NCBI RefSeq assembly: GCF_004114795.1
Contig: NZ_CP035311.1
Span: forward strand, 1,860,001 to 1,924,000
DNA: 64,000 nt
Origin: Janthinobacterium sp. 17J80-10
GTDB lineage: Bacteria > Pseudomonadota > Gammaproteobacteria > Burkholderiales > Burkholderiaceae_D
Direction: 5' to 3'
This document shows positions 1 to 13,917 of the stretch, in pieces (the stretch's first letter is position 1; each line of letters starts with the position of its first letter). The position numbers and the translations under genes were made by a program. The notes under the pieces are model-generated. The model worked only from the letters and a program-made list of their open reading frames with translations. It was not told the origin of the DNA and did not search any database.

Positions 1-1
1 T

Positions 2-343
2 GGCGTCCTGGTGTTGTATGCCGCGCTGGTCGGCTCGCAGGACGAGCGCACGCGCGAGGCGGGGCTTTTGCGCGCGCTGGGCGCGACGCGCAGCCAGTTG
101 TCACAGGCGCAATGGATCGAGTTTGCGCTGGTCGGCGGCCTGGCCGGCCTGCTTGCCGCCAGCGGCGCGGCCGCGGTCGGCTGGATGCTGGCACGCTTTG
201 TCTTCAAATTCGAGTGGATGTTCGACCCCTCGGTCTGGCTGGCCGGCCTGGCAGTCGGCATTGCCTGCGCCTTCATCGGCGGCTGGATCGGCTTGCGCAA
301 CGTGTTGCGGCAGCCACCGCTGCAGACCCTGCGGGAAGCATGA
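2..343 (+). CDS. FtsX-like ABC transporter permease, C-terminal part (cut by window edge)
   Basis: The reading frame is open from the first bases and ends with TGA at 341-343, so only the last ~113 residues are present. Visible are a GLLRALGATR-type motif, which in FtsX/MacB/YbbP-like permeases sits after a transmembrane helix, then two hydrophobic segments separated by a short hydrophilic stretch, and a basic tail ending in LREA. This fits the C-terminal membrane half of an FtsX-domain permease, possibly the YbbP type. The substrate cannot be told from this fragment. Confidence 0.8.
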   Translation, partial: GVLVLYAALVGSQDERTREAGLLRALGATRSQLSQAQWIEFALVGGLAGLLAASGAAAVGWMLARFVFKFEWMFDPSVWLAGLAVGIACAFIGGWIGLRNVLRQPPLQTLREA

Positions 344-387
344 CTGCGGTGACCACGGCGGTGGCCCGATAGGCTATCATTGCTGCC

Positions 388-792
388 ATGAGCACTGAAG
401 ACGAATCGCAACAGCCCATCCCCTACGATCTGATCGGCGGGGCAGATAAATTACGGGAACTGGTAGACCGTTTCTATGACCTGATGGATCTGGAAGCGGA
501 ATTCGCCGCTATCCGCGCCATGCATCCAACGCCGCTGGACAGTTCGCGCGACAAGCTTTTCTGGTTTCTGTCGGGCTGGCTGGGCGGGCCGAGCTTGTAC
601 ATCGAACAATTCGGCCATCCGCGCCTGCGTGCCCGCCACCTGCCATTCGCCATCGCCTCGGACGAGCGCGACCAGTGGCTGCGCTGCATGGCCTGGGCCA
701 TGCAGGAAGTCGGCGTCGAGCAATCGCTGCAAGAGCGGCTGATGCAGTCTTTCTACCAGACTGCCGACTGGATGCGCAATACGCCGGGCTGA
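388..792 (+). CDS. group II truncated haemoglobin
   Basis: A 134-residue protein of the 2-on-2 globin family. FYDLMD supplies the B10 Tyr region, RLRARH the proximal F8 His region, and DQWLRCMAWAM a Trp at the G8 position, which is typical of group II (trHbO-like) proteins. Members bind haem and O2 or NO in the cytoplasm and are linked to oxygen or nitrosative-stress handling. The gene begins 44 bases after the permease stop and ends 46 bases before rmuC, so it may be co-transcribed. The partner process is not evident from context. Confidence 0.88.
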   Translation: MSTEDESQQPIPYDLIGGADKLRELVDRFYDLMDLEAEFAAIRAMHPTPLDSSRDKLFWFLSGWLGGPSLYIEQFGHPRLRARHLPFAIASDERDQWLRCMAWAMQEVGVEQSLQERLMQSFYQTADWMRNTPG

Positions 793-838
793 ATGCGGCG
801 CAACCTGTCTTTAAACAGAAATCTCACATAGCGTTTTC

Positions 839-2311
839 ATGAGCCTTACAGAAATCATCCTCCTGTCGCTGGTTGTCGTTATCGCCATCCTGCAAGTCCT
901 GTTGTTCCTGCGTGCGAAAGGCGGCGATCTGGCGCCGCGCCTGGCAGAACTGCAGGAAAATTTACGTGCGCACCAGCAGCAGACCAGCGAGCGCATCGAG
1001 CGGGAATTGCGCGCCCAGGTGCAGACGTCAGGTCAGGGAACACGCCTGGAATTATCGGGAAACCTCGCGCAGTTCCAGCAAGCCTTGACGGCGCAGATGA
1101 CCAGCGTCGCCACGATCCAGAATAACCAGATCGATAGCTTTGCCCAGCAGCTTGCCAAGCTCAACGAAGTCAATGCGCAGCAGCTCGAAGGCATGCGCCA
1201 GGCGCTGGTGCAGCAGGCCCAGGCTGGACGCGAGGAGCAGTCCGCTTCACTGAAGCGTTTTGGCGATACGCTCAACCAGAGCCTGGCGGCGCTGACCGAA
1301 TCCAATGCCCAGCGCATGCTGGAGGTGCGCGGCACCCTGGAGACCAAGATCCGCGAACTGCAGAACGACAATGGTCAGCGCCTGGAAGAAATGCGCAAGA
1401 CCGTCGATGAAAAACTCCATGCGACGCTGGAGCAGCGTCTGGGCGAATCCTTCAAGCTGGTGTCGGACCGGCTCGAGAAAGTGCACCAGGGCCTGGGCGA
1501 GATGCAGCAGCTGGCCATCGGCGTGGGCGACCTGAAGCGGGTGCTGACGAATGTGAAGACGCGCGGCACCTGGGGCGAAGTACAGCTGGAAATGCTGCTA
1601 GAGCAGATGCTGACGGTGGACCAGTATGCCAAGAATGTCGAAACCATTCCGGGCAGCGGCGCGCGCGTCGAGTTTGCCATCAAGTTGCCCGGACAGGAAG
1701 AGGGACAGGTGCCGGTGTGGATGCCGATCGACGCCAAGTTCCCCAAGGAACAGTACGAGCGCCTGGTGGAAGCGGCCGAACATGCCGATGCCGAGGGCGT
1801 GGCCAACGCAGGCCGTGAGCTGGAGCGCGTCGTGCGCACGGAAGCCAGGACGATCGCGGAAAAATACCTGTCGCCACCGCTGACCACGGATTTCGCCATC
1901 CTGTTTCTGCCAACGGAAGGCCTGTATGCCGAGGTCATGCGCCGCCCGGGCCTGGCCGATGATTTGCAACGCAGTTGCCGCGTTTGCATTTCCGGCCCGT
2001 CGACGCTTTCGGCCTTGCTCAACAGTTTGCAGATGGGGTTCCGCACGCTGGCACTGGAAAAACGCTCTTCCGAGGTCTGGCAAGTGCTGGGTGCAGTCAA
2101 GACCGAATTCGGCAAGTTCGGCGAAGTGCTGGCTGCCACCAAGTCCACTCTGGAACGCGCTGCCCGCAACATCGAGCAGGCGGAAGTGCGAACCCGCCAG
2201 ATGACGCGCAAGCTGAAGTCGGTGGAGGCTTTGCCGAGCGATACTGCGCGAGTATTGCTGGGCACCGGACTGGCGGATGGCAGCGACGAGGAAGCTGCGC
2301 AACAGGAGTAA
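839..2311 (+). CDS. rmuC: DNA recombination protein RmuC homologue
   Basis: 490 residues. The N-terminus has one hydrophobic segment (about residues 5-23). A long Gln/Glu-rich coiled coil follows (to about 230), then the conserved RmuC domain with the segments VKTRGTWGEVQLEMLLEQML, PIDAKFPKE, and FLPTEGLYAEV leading to the nuclease-like fold. RmuC proteins are membrane-anchored and limit inversion at short inverted repeats; the biochemical activity is poorly defined. The ATG at 839 places the hydrophobic anchor at the very start, as in relatives. Confidence 0.93.
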   Translation: MSLTEIILLSLVVVIAILQVLLFLRAKGGDLAPRLAELQENLRAHQQQTSERIERELRAQVQTSGQGTRLELSGNLAQFQQALTAQMTSVATIQNNQIDSFAQQLAKLNEVNAQQLEGMRQALVQQAQAGREEQSASLKRFGDTLNQSLAALTESNAQRMLEVRGTLETKIRELQNDNGQRLEEMRKTVDEKLHATLEQRLGESFKLVSDRLEKVHQGLGEMQQLAIGVGDLKRVLTNVKTRGTWGEVQLEMLLEQMLTVDQYAKNVETIPGSGARVEFAIKLPGQEEGQVPVWMPIDAKFPKEQYERLVEAAEHADAEGVANAGRELERVVRTEARTIAEKYLSPPLTTDFAILFLPTEGLYAEVMRRPGLADDLQRSCRVCISGPSTLSALLNSLQMGFRTLALEKRSSEVWQVLGAVKTEFGKFGEVLAATKSTLERAARNIEQAEVRTRQMTRKLKSVEALPSDTARVLLGTGLADGSDEEAAQQE

Positions 2312-2374
2312 GGTCGGGCCTGGACTATCCAGGTATCTAGTCAACCGCGCATCTATTTGGATATAAAGTCGCGC

Positions 2375-2848
2375 ATGCCAATTACGGGTGTTACTGTGAG
2401 CGAAAAAAAACCTGCAGAATCCCGGGCCGCATTTGCCCATTTCCACCAGATCACGACGCGCTGGATGGATAACGACGCCTACGGTCACGTCAATAATGTC
2501 ATCTATTACTCGTACTTTGATACCGCGGTCAATGAATACCTGATCGGCCAGGGCGCGCTCGACATCACCAAATCCGAGGTGATCGGGCTGGTAGTGGAAA
2601 CCCAGTGCCGCTATTTCAGTTCCATAGCATTCCCCGACACCATCCATGTTGGCGTGCGGGTGGCGCATTTGGGAAACAGCAGCGTACGATACGAGCTTGG
2701 CATTTTTCGCAATGACGACGACGTCGCTGCAGCACAGGGGCATTTCGTGCACGTGTATGTGGACCGTGTGACCAACCGGCCGACGGCCCTGCCGCAGGCA
2801 TTACGCAATGCTCTTGAGCCACTGTGCATGCAGGGCACAATCGCCTGA
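2375..2848 (+). CDS. 4HBT-family acyl-CoA thioesterase, copy 1 (relic of the copy at 15.1 kb)
   Basis: A single hotdog-fold thioesterase domain with the motif DNDAYGHVNNVIYYSYFD; the Asp and the HVNN stretch belong to the 4-hydroxybenzoyl-CoA thioesterase/YbgC active site. From its third codon after GTG 2396 the protein is almost identical to the copy at 15066-15518, with no indel across the coding region. The start is uncertain. GTG 2396 matches copy 2, but its ribosome site has changed from GAGGT to GGGTG, and ATG 2375 is in frame upstream. The bases just upstream resemble the 3' end of the alcohol dehydrogenase gene that precedes copy 2, so this copy is probably the derived one. Confidence 0.9.
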   Translation: MPITGVTVSEKKPAESRAAFAHFHQITTRWMDNDAYGHVNNVIYYSYFDTAVNEYLIGQGALDITKSEVIGLVVETQCRYFSSIAFPDTIHVGVRVAHLGNSSVRYELGIFRNDDDVAAAQGHFVHVYVDRVTNRPTALPQALRNALEPLCMQGTIA

Positions 2849-3192
2849 CTGCCGATATTCTTTCTGCGGAATGAATGACTGCGGCAAATCAAGAACCTGG
2901 ACAACCAGTCACGCCAAATTTCAGACTGCAAAATTTGCAGCCGCTGATGTCATTCGGCGCGCATTTTACTGTCAATTCTTCCCGCATTCCCGCTTTGTTT
3001 TCCGGCGCCACATTGAACCTTAAGCAATTTCCCGAATCATAATTTGTCCTGTTTTTGTTTTTTATCGGGAAAAATTCTAAGTATGTTTCCTTGAATGAAG
3101 GAAATATATGTGTGCCGCTGAGTATTTTCCTGATGTGATTTTAGGCGCAATGAAACATGGAATAAATTTATTTCAAATAGACTAGCTTATAC
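2849..3192. other. intergenic region, AT-rich, no gene seen
   Basis: 344 bases without a credible coding region, clearly more AT-rich than the surroundings. It contains a small inverted repeat, TTTCCTT (3086-3092) and AAGGAAA (3098-3104) around a 5-base loop, upstream of the GGDEF-EAL gene. The promoter of the signalling pair presumably lies here, but no clear -35/-10 pair was identified. Confidence 0.6.
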
Positions 3193-5397
3193 ATGGTTCT
3201 AGCCGATGAGATCAAAGTCCTGCTTGTAAATGACGACCCGGGCGCGTTGTTTGCGTTGCATACAATCCTGACTGACCTTGACGTCCCGATAGAAACTGCG
3301 ACTTCCGGCGAGCAAGCATTAATGTGCCTGCTCAAGCAGGATTTCGCGGTGATCGTTTTGGACGTCAAGATGGCCGGCCTCGACGGGTTTGAAACTGCCC
3401 GTTTGATCCGGCAACGGCCGCGCTCCAGATTCACGCCGATCATTTTTCTTACATCGCATCGGGCCACCGACCTTGACCGGGCCATCGGCTATGAGCTCGG
3501 CGCGGTCGATTATCTTTTCATGCCGGTCGCCCCGGAAGTCCTGAAGTCCAAGGCCCAGGTATTCATTGATCTGGCGCAGAACAAGCGCCAGGCAGGCCGC
3601 AAGGATTCCGACCTGGAGCATCAGAACCGCGCCCTGAGGCAGGAACTGGAGCACGTGACGCGCCTGAACGAAGTGCTGCGCGCCGAGATCGGCGCGCGTC
3701 ATCCGCCCGACGGCATGCTGCAAAACAGCGAGGCGGAGCGGCTGATCATCCAGCATGCAGGCGACTTCGTCGCGCTGCTCGACGCCAGAGCGACCTGGGT
3801 ATACGCGAGTCCTTCATATCAGTCTGAATTCGGCAAAAATATCCGGGCCGATGCCGACTATTTCGACATCGTCCATCCGGACGACCGCGAGCGCGTCCGC
3901 GCAGCATTTGCGCAGTTAATGACAGGCGAGACGCAACAACGTGTGCATTACCGGGTGCAAATGTCCAAGCGTGGCGAGCGCCATCTCGAATCGGAAGCAA
4001 GCCTGATTCATGATGCCGCCGGCAAAGTGACGCAAGTCGTCATCGTGTCGCGCGATGTTAGCGAACGCAAGGAGATGGAAGCCTACATCCTGCACCAGTC
4101 CGTTCATGACGCGCTGACGGGCCTGCCAAACCGCTTGCTGCTGGTGGACCGGATGAAACAGGCGACGGCGCATCTTGGGCGAAAAAATGCGCCCGTCGCG
4201 GTGCTGTTCATCGATCTCGACCGCTTCAAGGATATCAACGACACGCTCGGCCATGCCGCCGGCGACCGTTTGCTGCAGGAAGTCGCGGAACGCCTTGGCA
4301 AGTGCGTGCGCGAAGGCGACACGGTCGCCCGGTTGAGCGGTGACGAATTCGTGGTATTGCTGGCGGGTCTGAACGATGTGCGCGATGCCGCGCTGGTCGC
4401 CGACAAGATCGTGGCAACCGTATCGGCGCCTTGCCGGATTGGCGGCAGCGAACTGCGGGTGTCGCCTAGCATTGGCATTGCAATATTTCCTGGTGATGGA
4501 CATGACATCGACGAACTGCTGCGCAATGCCGATACCGCCATGTATCACGCCAAGCAGGAAGGACGCGGCCGCTTCTCGTTTTTTGCCTCCAGCATGAACG
4601 AAGCAGCCAGCCGGCGGCTGGCCGTTGGCAGCGCCTTGCAGCAGGCGATACAGCAGGAAGAATTCCTGCTGCATTACCAGCCCAAGGTAAGTGCTCGTAA
4701 TGGCGAAATCTGCGGTTTCGAAGCGCTGATCCGTTGGCCCCAGGCTGACGGTGTATGGATGCCGCCGAGTCAATTCATTCCGATCGCGGAAGAGACCGGG
4801 CGCATTGAGCAAATCGGCAACTGGGCGTTGCGGGAGGCCGCCCGGCAGATACAGCGCTGGCGCGCAGAAATCGATTACTGTTGTCCGGTTGCGGTCAATG
4901 TGTCTGCCTCGCAATTTCGCAAGGATAGCGTGGCCAGGAATATTGAAGCGGCCCTGCAGGAATCCGGCATACCGGCGACCATGCTGGAAGCAGAACTTAC
5001 GGAGTCGGCCGTCATGACGGATCCGGCCAGGGCAATCCAGGCGCTGCACGAGATCCGGGACCTTGGCGTCACCATTTCAATCGATGATTTCGGTACGGGC
5101 TATTCATCGCTAGCCTACCTCAAACGTTTTCCCCTCGATAAATTGAAAATCGACGCAGCCTTTGTGCGCGACATTGCCAGCGATTCCGATGACGCGGCCA
5201 TCGTACTTGCCATCATCAGCCTTGCGCATAGCCTGGGACTGACCGTGATTGCCGAGGGCGTGGAAACGGCCGAACAGGTGGCGTTTCTAGTCGAAAATGA
5301 TTGTGACGAAATGCAGGGCCACTATTTCAGCAAGCCCGTACCGACCGACGAAGCCCTGCAACTGCTGAAACGCGGGCGCTTCGATCTCATTCACTGA
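3193..5397 (+). CDS. REC-PAS-GGDEF-EAL protein (cyclic-di-GMP turnover)
   Basis: 734 residues. A receiver domain (about 7-125) has the acidic pair D14/D15, phospho-acceptor D57 and T87, but the usual Lys before the conserved Pro is Met110. A coiled coil (about 130-170), a PAS domain (about 180-295), a diguanylate cyclase domain with the signature written SGDEF, and a complete-looking EAL domain ([28 protein letters not shown]) follow. Expected activity is synthesis and/or hydrolysis of c-di-GMP; the EAL residues favour hydrolysis, and SGDEF variants can still be active. It lies 23 bases upstream of the poly-HAMP kinase, which could phosphorylate D57. Confidence 0.92.
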   Translation: MVLADEIKVLLVNDDPGALFALHTILTDLDVPIETATSGEQALMCLLKQDFAVIVLDVKMAGLDGFETARLIRQRPRSRFTPIIFLTSHRATDLDRAIGYELGAVDYLFMPVAPEVLKSKAQVFIDLAQNKRQAGRKDSDLEHQNRALRQELEHVTRLNEVLRAEIGARHPPDGMLQNSEAERLIIQHAGDFVALLDARATWVYASPSYQSEFGKNIRADADYFDIVHPDDRERVRAAFAQLMTGETQQRVHYRVQMSKRGERHLESEASLIHDAAGKVTQVVIVSRDVSERKEMEAYILHQSVHDALTGLPNRLLLVDRMKQATAHLGRKNAPVAVLFIDLDRFKDINDTLGHAAGDRLLQEVAERLGKCVREGDTVARLSGDEFVVLLAGLNDVRDAALVADKIVATVSAPCRIGGSELRVSPSIGIAIFPGDGHDIDELLRNADTAMYHAKQEGRGRFSFFASSMNEAASRRLAVGSALQQAIQQEEFLLHYQPKVSARNGEICGFEALIRWPQADGVWMPPSQFIPIAEETGRIEQIGNWALREAARQIQRWRAEIDYCCPVAVNVSASQFRKDSVARNIEAALQESGIPATMLEAELTESAVMTDPARAIQALHEIRDLGVTISIDDFGTGYSSLAYLKRFPLDKLKIDAAFVRDIASDSDDAAIVLAIISLAHSLGLTVIAEGVETAEQVAFLVENDCDEMQGHYFSKPVPTDEALQLLKRGRFDLIH

Positions 5398-5420
5398 TCG
5401 CGAAGTAACAGGAGGCCGAT

Positions 5421-10511
<5,091 letters not shown>

Positions 10512-10561
10512 AAAAGAAGCGCACATGGACGCGACGATGACCGTCAGACAGTGGAATGACT

Positions 10562-11401
10562 CTATTTTGGGAGCGAATGCAGAAAGCGCAGGCTTGCTTC
10601 CAGTAGTGCCTGCGGTTGCTCAAGGTGTGGTACGTGGCGGGACGCCTCCAGCGTCAGCAATTCTGCCTGCGCAACCTGTAGTTTGATAGCGTCAAGCTGC
10701 GCGAGCGTGCCGTACTGGTCTTGCCGGCCCTGGACGGCAAGTAGCGGGCAGCGAATCGATGCAAGCTCCGGGGTGATATTCCAGGCCTGGAACCCGGGGG
10801 ACAACCATAAGCTGCTCCAGCCGTTGAAAACGCCCTCCGGATTGTCATGCAGGCGGGCGAGCTTCTCACGCAAGCCGCCTGTGCGCCAGGCGTTTTGCAG
10901 GTGGCAGATGCGTTCATAGCCTATGGTTTCGGTGAATACGTGGGCCGCGACCGAAATGACACCGGCGATCGCTTGCGGGAAGCGGGCAGCATACTGCAGC
11001 GCGATCGTGCCCCCATCGCTGTGCCCGAACAGAACTGGTTTGTCGCGTGCCGGGTCAATGCCGAGCGCGACGAATAGCGCAGGCAAATTTTCATGTGCTT
11101 CCCGGGTCAGGTAGTCACTAGGCCAGTCTTGCTGAGGCGAGCGCTGGCTGGAATGGCCGTAACCGTAACGGGAAAATACCAGGCCGCGGCAGCCGGATGC
11201 GTCGCACAATCTTTGCGGCCAGTCTTCCCAGATGGACAGGCATCCCAGGCCTTCATGTAAAAAGACAATCAGCGGGACATTCTCCCGCTCGGGTGCAATC
11301 CACGCAAACTCCAATATGTGAGCACCATCGCTGGTGGATATGGAGATGTGTTGCCGCGCATACTCGTCATTACAGGCTTGCAGGAATTTCTCAGGCCCCA
11401 C
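10562..11401 (-). CDS. alpha/beta hydrolase
   Basis: 279 residues of the alpha/beta hydrolase fold: oxyanion segment HEGLGC, nucleophile elbow GHSDGG (S128), an acidic residue in QGRQDQYG and a His in [10 protein letters not shown]. There is no signal peptide, so it is cytoplasmic. The GTG start at 11401 overlaps the end of the PaaY-like gene by 11 bases, making it the last gene of a four-gene leftward operon with xdhC. Likely an esterase, lactonase or C-C hydrolase; the substrate is unknown. It converges with the hybrid kinase gene 50 bases away. Confidence 0.85.
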   Translation of the reverse strand: MGPEKFLQACNDEYARQHISISTSDGAHILEFAWIAPERENVPLIVFLHEGLGCLSIWEDWPQRLCDASGCRGLVFSRYGYGHSSQRSPQQDWPSDYLTREAHENLPALFVALGIDPARDKPVLFGHSDGGTIALQYAARFPQAIAGVISVAAHVFTETIGYERICHLQNAWRTGGLREKLARLHDNPEGVFNGWSSLWLSPGFQAWNITPELASIRCPLLAVQGRQDQYGTLAQLDAIKLQVAQAELLTLEASRHVPHLEQPQALLEASLRFLHSLPK

Positions 11402-11993
11402 GGACCTTAGGCTTGTTGAGTGTCGCCGTCTGTACCCGCTTGCGGTTGGGTTCGACTTCGGTCAAGGGCATGACCTCACGCATGCTGCTCAACGAACGCG
11501 TAACCAGTTCATGGTATTGCAGGGTACCCAGGCGCTTCCAGGTAATCTCGTCCTCACGCAAATTGCGCACGATCTTTGCCGGTGCGCCGACCACGAGGCT
11601 TCGCGCCGGTATGATCATGCCTGCCTTGACGAATGCTCCGGCGCCGACGATGCTCGATTCGCCGATCACGGCGTCGTCCATGACGATAGCATTCATGCCC
11701 ACAAGGGCATCGCGCTCGATGCGGCAGCCATGCAGCACTGCGCCGTGGCCGATATGGCCATCGACATCCACCACCGTATCGCATTCCTGAAACCCGTGCA
11801 GCACGCAGGTATCCTGAATATTGGCGCCTTCGTTGATGATGATGCGGCCGAAGTCGCCGCGCAGGCTGGCCAGCGGGCCGATATAGCAGCGCGGACCTAT
11901 CACTACATCGCCGATCAGCACGGCGCTTGGATGCACGTAGGCGGACGGATGCACCACAGGCGTGACGCCATCGATGGCGTAAACCTTAAGCAT
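11391..11993 (-). CDS. paaY: PaaY/CaiE-family left-handed beta-helix protein (gamma carbonic anhydrase-like)
   Basis: 200 residues of hexapeptide repeats. Zn-site histidines of the gamma carbonic anhydrase fold appear in CVLHG and [11 protein letters not shown]. The sequence from [18 protein letters not shown] to the PNRKRVQ tail resembles PaaY (a thioesterase of phenylacetate degradation) and CaiE. The ATG (11993-11991) lies inside the last codons of the upstream nucleotidyltransferase (ATGCTTAA overlap), showing translational coupling. No paa or cai genes are nearby, so here it may act as a CoA-thioesterase for the neighbouring pathway. Symbol given by family resemblance only. Confidence 0.8.
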   Translation of the reverse strand: MLKVYAIDGVTPVVHPSAYVHPSAVLIGDVVIGPRCYIGPLASLRGDFGRIIINEGANIQDTCVLHGFQECDTVVDVDGHIGHGAVLHGCRIERDALVGMNAIVMDDAVIGESSIVGAGAFVKAGMIIPARSLVVGAPAKIVRNLREDEITWKRLGTLQYHELVTRSLSSMREVMPLTEVEPNRKRVQTATLNKPKVRGA

Positions 11994-12642
11994 GAACAGT
12001 CTCCTTTGAGTGTCGGCAATTACGCAGGTCTGCAACGGTATCGATATCGCGGCATACGCCCGCATCATCGACCTCGATTTCCTGCACCGGCAGGGATTGA
12101 AGCAGCTCGCGAGCGCCCCTGTCGCCGGATAATTGCAACAGCAAGTCGAGGTGCCGTCGGCTGAACGCCACCGGGTTGCCCCGGCGGCCGCGATAGCATG
12201 GCACGGCAATATCGGCGCCTTGCCGCAGCGCCGCGACCAGCCTGGTCACGGTGTTTGCCTGGATGAATGGCATGTCGCCCAGCGCAATAACCCAGCCGGT
12301 AGCGTGCGGTGTCAGCCGTAGCCCATGTTTCAGCGATGCGGCCATGCCGCTGGCGGCATCCAGGCACTTGCTCACCGCAAAGCCTTCGGACGACAGGTGC
12401 GCGCATAGCAACGGAGAGCCTGCCGGTATCACGACGATTGCGGAATCGAGCGCGGCACGCAGGTTGCGTGCGGCATGGGCTATTACCGTTGTGCCATCGG
12501 GCAGTAATTGCAGCAACTTGTTCTGTTGACCGGATGGATCAAAGCGGGCACCGCGGCCAGCTGCCAGCAGTATCCCGGTATAGCCTTTCGTTAGTTCCTG
12601 GTCCATGGCGCTTGTCTCGCGGTCAAGGTGCGGATTGGTCAT
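11986..12642 (-). CDS. MocA/MobA-like NTP transferase (molybdenum cofactor cytidylyltransferase family)
   Basis: 218 residues with a nucleotidyltransferase fold: [10 protein letters not shown] near the N-terminus for nucleotide binding, a lysine in NKLLQ, and ALGDMPFI with the metal-binding Asp. Members attach CMP or GMP to molybdopterin; those next to xdhC and xanthine-oxidase-family genes usually make the cytosine dinucleotide cofactor. It starts directly after the xdhC stop (TGAATG). An internal ATG at 12606 is an alternative start. Its place beside xdhC and opposite the Mo-hydroxylase operon supports a cofactor-maturation role. Confidence 0.85.
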   Translation of the reverse strand: MTNPHLDRETSAMDQELTKGYTGILLAAGRGARFDPSGQQNKLLQLLPDGTTVIAHAARNLRAALDSAIVVIPAGSPLLCAHLSSEGFAVSKCLDAASGMAASLKHGLRLTPHATGWVIALGDMPFIQANTVTRLVAALRQGADIAVPCYRGRRGNPVAFSRRHLDLLLQLSGDRGARELLQSLPVQEIEVDDAGVCRDIDTVADLRNCRHSKETVHA

Positions 12643-13653
12643 TCAGGCTGGCGCGCAGCTTGCTTCCGCTGATGCGGCGGGGTGGGGGCGCAAGGCATGT
12701 GTCTGCAGCACGGGCACGCCATTCCTGAGGGCAGTCATTTCAGCCAGGATGGAAATGGCGATTTCCGGCGGTGTCCTGGCACCCAGGTACATGCCTACCG
12801 GTCCATGCAGCCGTCCGATTTCGGCTTCGCTGATGTCGAACAGGGCTAGCCGCTCGCGTCTTTTGGCATTGTTTGCGCGCGAGCCAATGGCGCCAACATA
12901 GAAGGCCGGCGATTTCAAGGCTTCCAGAAGGGCCATGTCGTCCAGTTTGGGATCGTGCGTCAGGGTCAGCACTGCGCTATGGGCATCGAGCTCAAGTTCC
13001 AGAATCAGGTCGTCCGGCATTTCTCGCGATAGTTGTACGCCCTCGATGTCCCATTCGTCCAGATACTCTTCGCGCGGATCGCAGACGATGACTTCATAGT
13101 CCAGGCTTTGGGCCATGCTGGCAACGTAGCGTGACAACTGCGCGGCTCCGACAATGATCAATCGATAACGCGGTCCATGTACGGTCACCAAGCGCTGGTC
13201 GTCAAATGCCAGTGCCATGGCGTGCGCGCCCGGGGTAAGCGTCACGGTACCGTCAAGCATGTCAAGTTCGCGGGTCATCAAGCCCTGCTGGCTGACCGAC
13301 TTCAGCAGCGCCGGAATATGCGACTTTTCAGTGACGCATTCAAGCACGATCTGCAGGGTGCCGCCGCAGGGCAGGCCGAAGCGGTGAGCCTCGTCGGCGG
13401 AGATGCCATAAGTGAGCGTCTGCGGGAGGGTGGCGCGGTATTCGCCGGAGCGGATCTGACGGATCAGGTCGTCTTCAATGCATCCGCCGGAGATCGAGCC
13501 GCGGACATGGCCGTCTTCGCGCATGACCATCATCGAGCCAATTGGGCGCGGCGCCGAACCCCAGGTGCGCACTACGGTTGCCAGTACCGTATAGGCGCCG
13601 CTTTGCGACCAGTTGATTGCGGCCTTCAAAACTTCATGGTCGATACTGTCCAT
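12643..13653 (-). CDS. XdhC/CoxI-family molybdenum hydroxylase maturation factor
   Basis: 336 residues from the ATG at 13653, which has an AAAGGA site just upstream; a longer upstream reading frame lacks support. N-terminal XdhC_CoxI domain with cysteines in SGGCIEDD and LPCGG, and a C-terminal Rossmann-type XdhC domain with IVGAAQLSRY, CDPREE, LTHDPKLDD and YVGAIGSR. Family members bind Mo cofactor, help sulfuration and insert it into xanthine-oxidase-family enzymes. It is the first gene of the leftward operon, divergent from the alcohol dehydrogenase/CoxMSL-like operon, its likely client. Confidence 0.9.
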   Translation of the reverse strand: MDSIDHEVLKAAINWSQSGAYTVLATVVRTWGSAPRPIGSMMVMREDGHVRGSISGGCIEDDLIRQIRSGEYRATLPQTLTYGISADEAHRFGLPCGGTLQIVLECVTEKSHIPALLKSVSQQGLMTRELDMLDGTVTLTPGAHAMALAFDDQRLVTVHGPRYRLIIVGAAQLSRYVASMAQSLDYEVIVCDPREEYLDEWDIEGVQLSREMPDDLILELELDAHSAVLTLTHDPKLDDMALLEALKSPAFYVGAIGSRANNAKRRERLALFDISEAEIGRLHGPVGMYLGARTPPEIAISILAEMTALRNGVPVLQTHALRPHPAASAEASCAPA

Positions 13654-13917
13654 GTTTATCCTTTGGTTGTCATGCCTGCACACCTGACGGAATTCAGTTT
13701 GAATTCCTATTGCAAGCAATAAGTCTATTTATGAAAGTACTTAAAGTAAAGGGGTGTGTGGCAAAAAAAGCTTAAATACATAGTGAATAAAAAAATTCTA
13801 TCCCCTGCTTGCAAAGCCGAATGTCGGTGTGTATAGTTTAGTTATGCAAGTGACGAAATGCGTTCAATACGCTATTTCTGGGGCGAAATTTCCCCAAAAG
13901 AATAAAGAGGAGACGAC
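13654..13917. promoter_or_regulatory. divergent regulatory region between xdhC and the catabolic operon
   Basis: 264 AT-rich bases. For the rightward operon a TTGCAA (13809-13814), 17-base spacer and TATAGT (13832-13837) are seen, followed by TTATGCAAG (13842-13850). The same -10 plus TTATGCAAG arrangement occurs before the binding-protein gene at 26.8 kb. Read leftward, a related CATAAAT...ACTTATTGC stretch lies near 13709-13735 ahead of xdhC. A near-palindrome of GGGG/CCCC arms around GAAATTTC lies at 13880-13895. These are promoter/operator candidates by inspection only. Confidence 0.5.
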
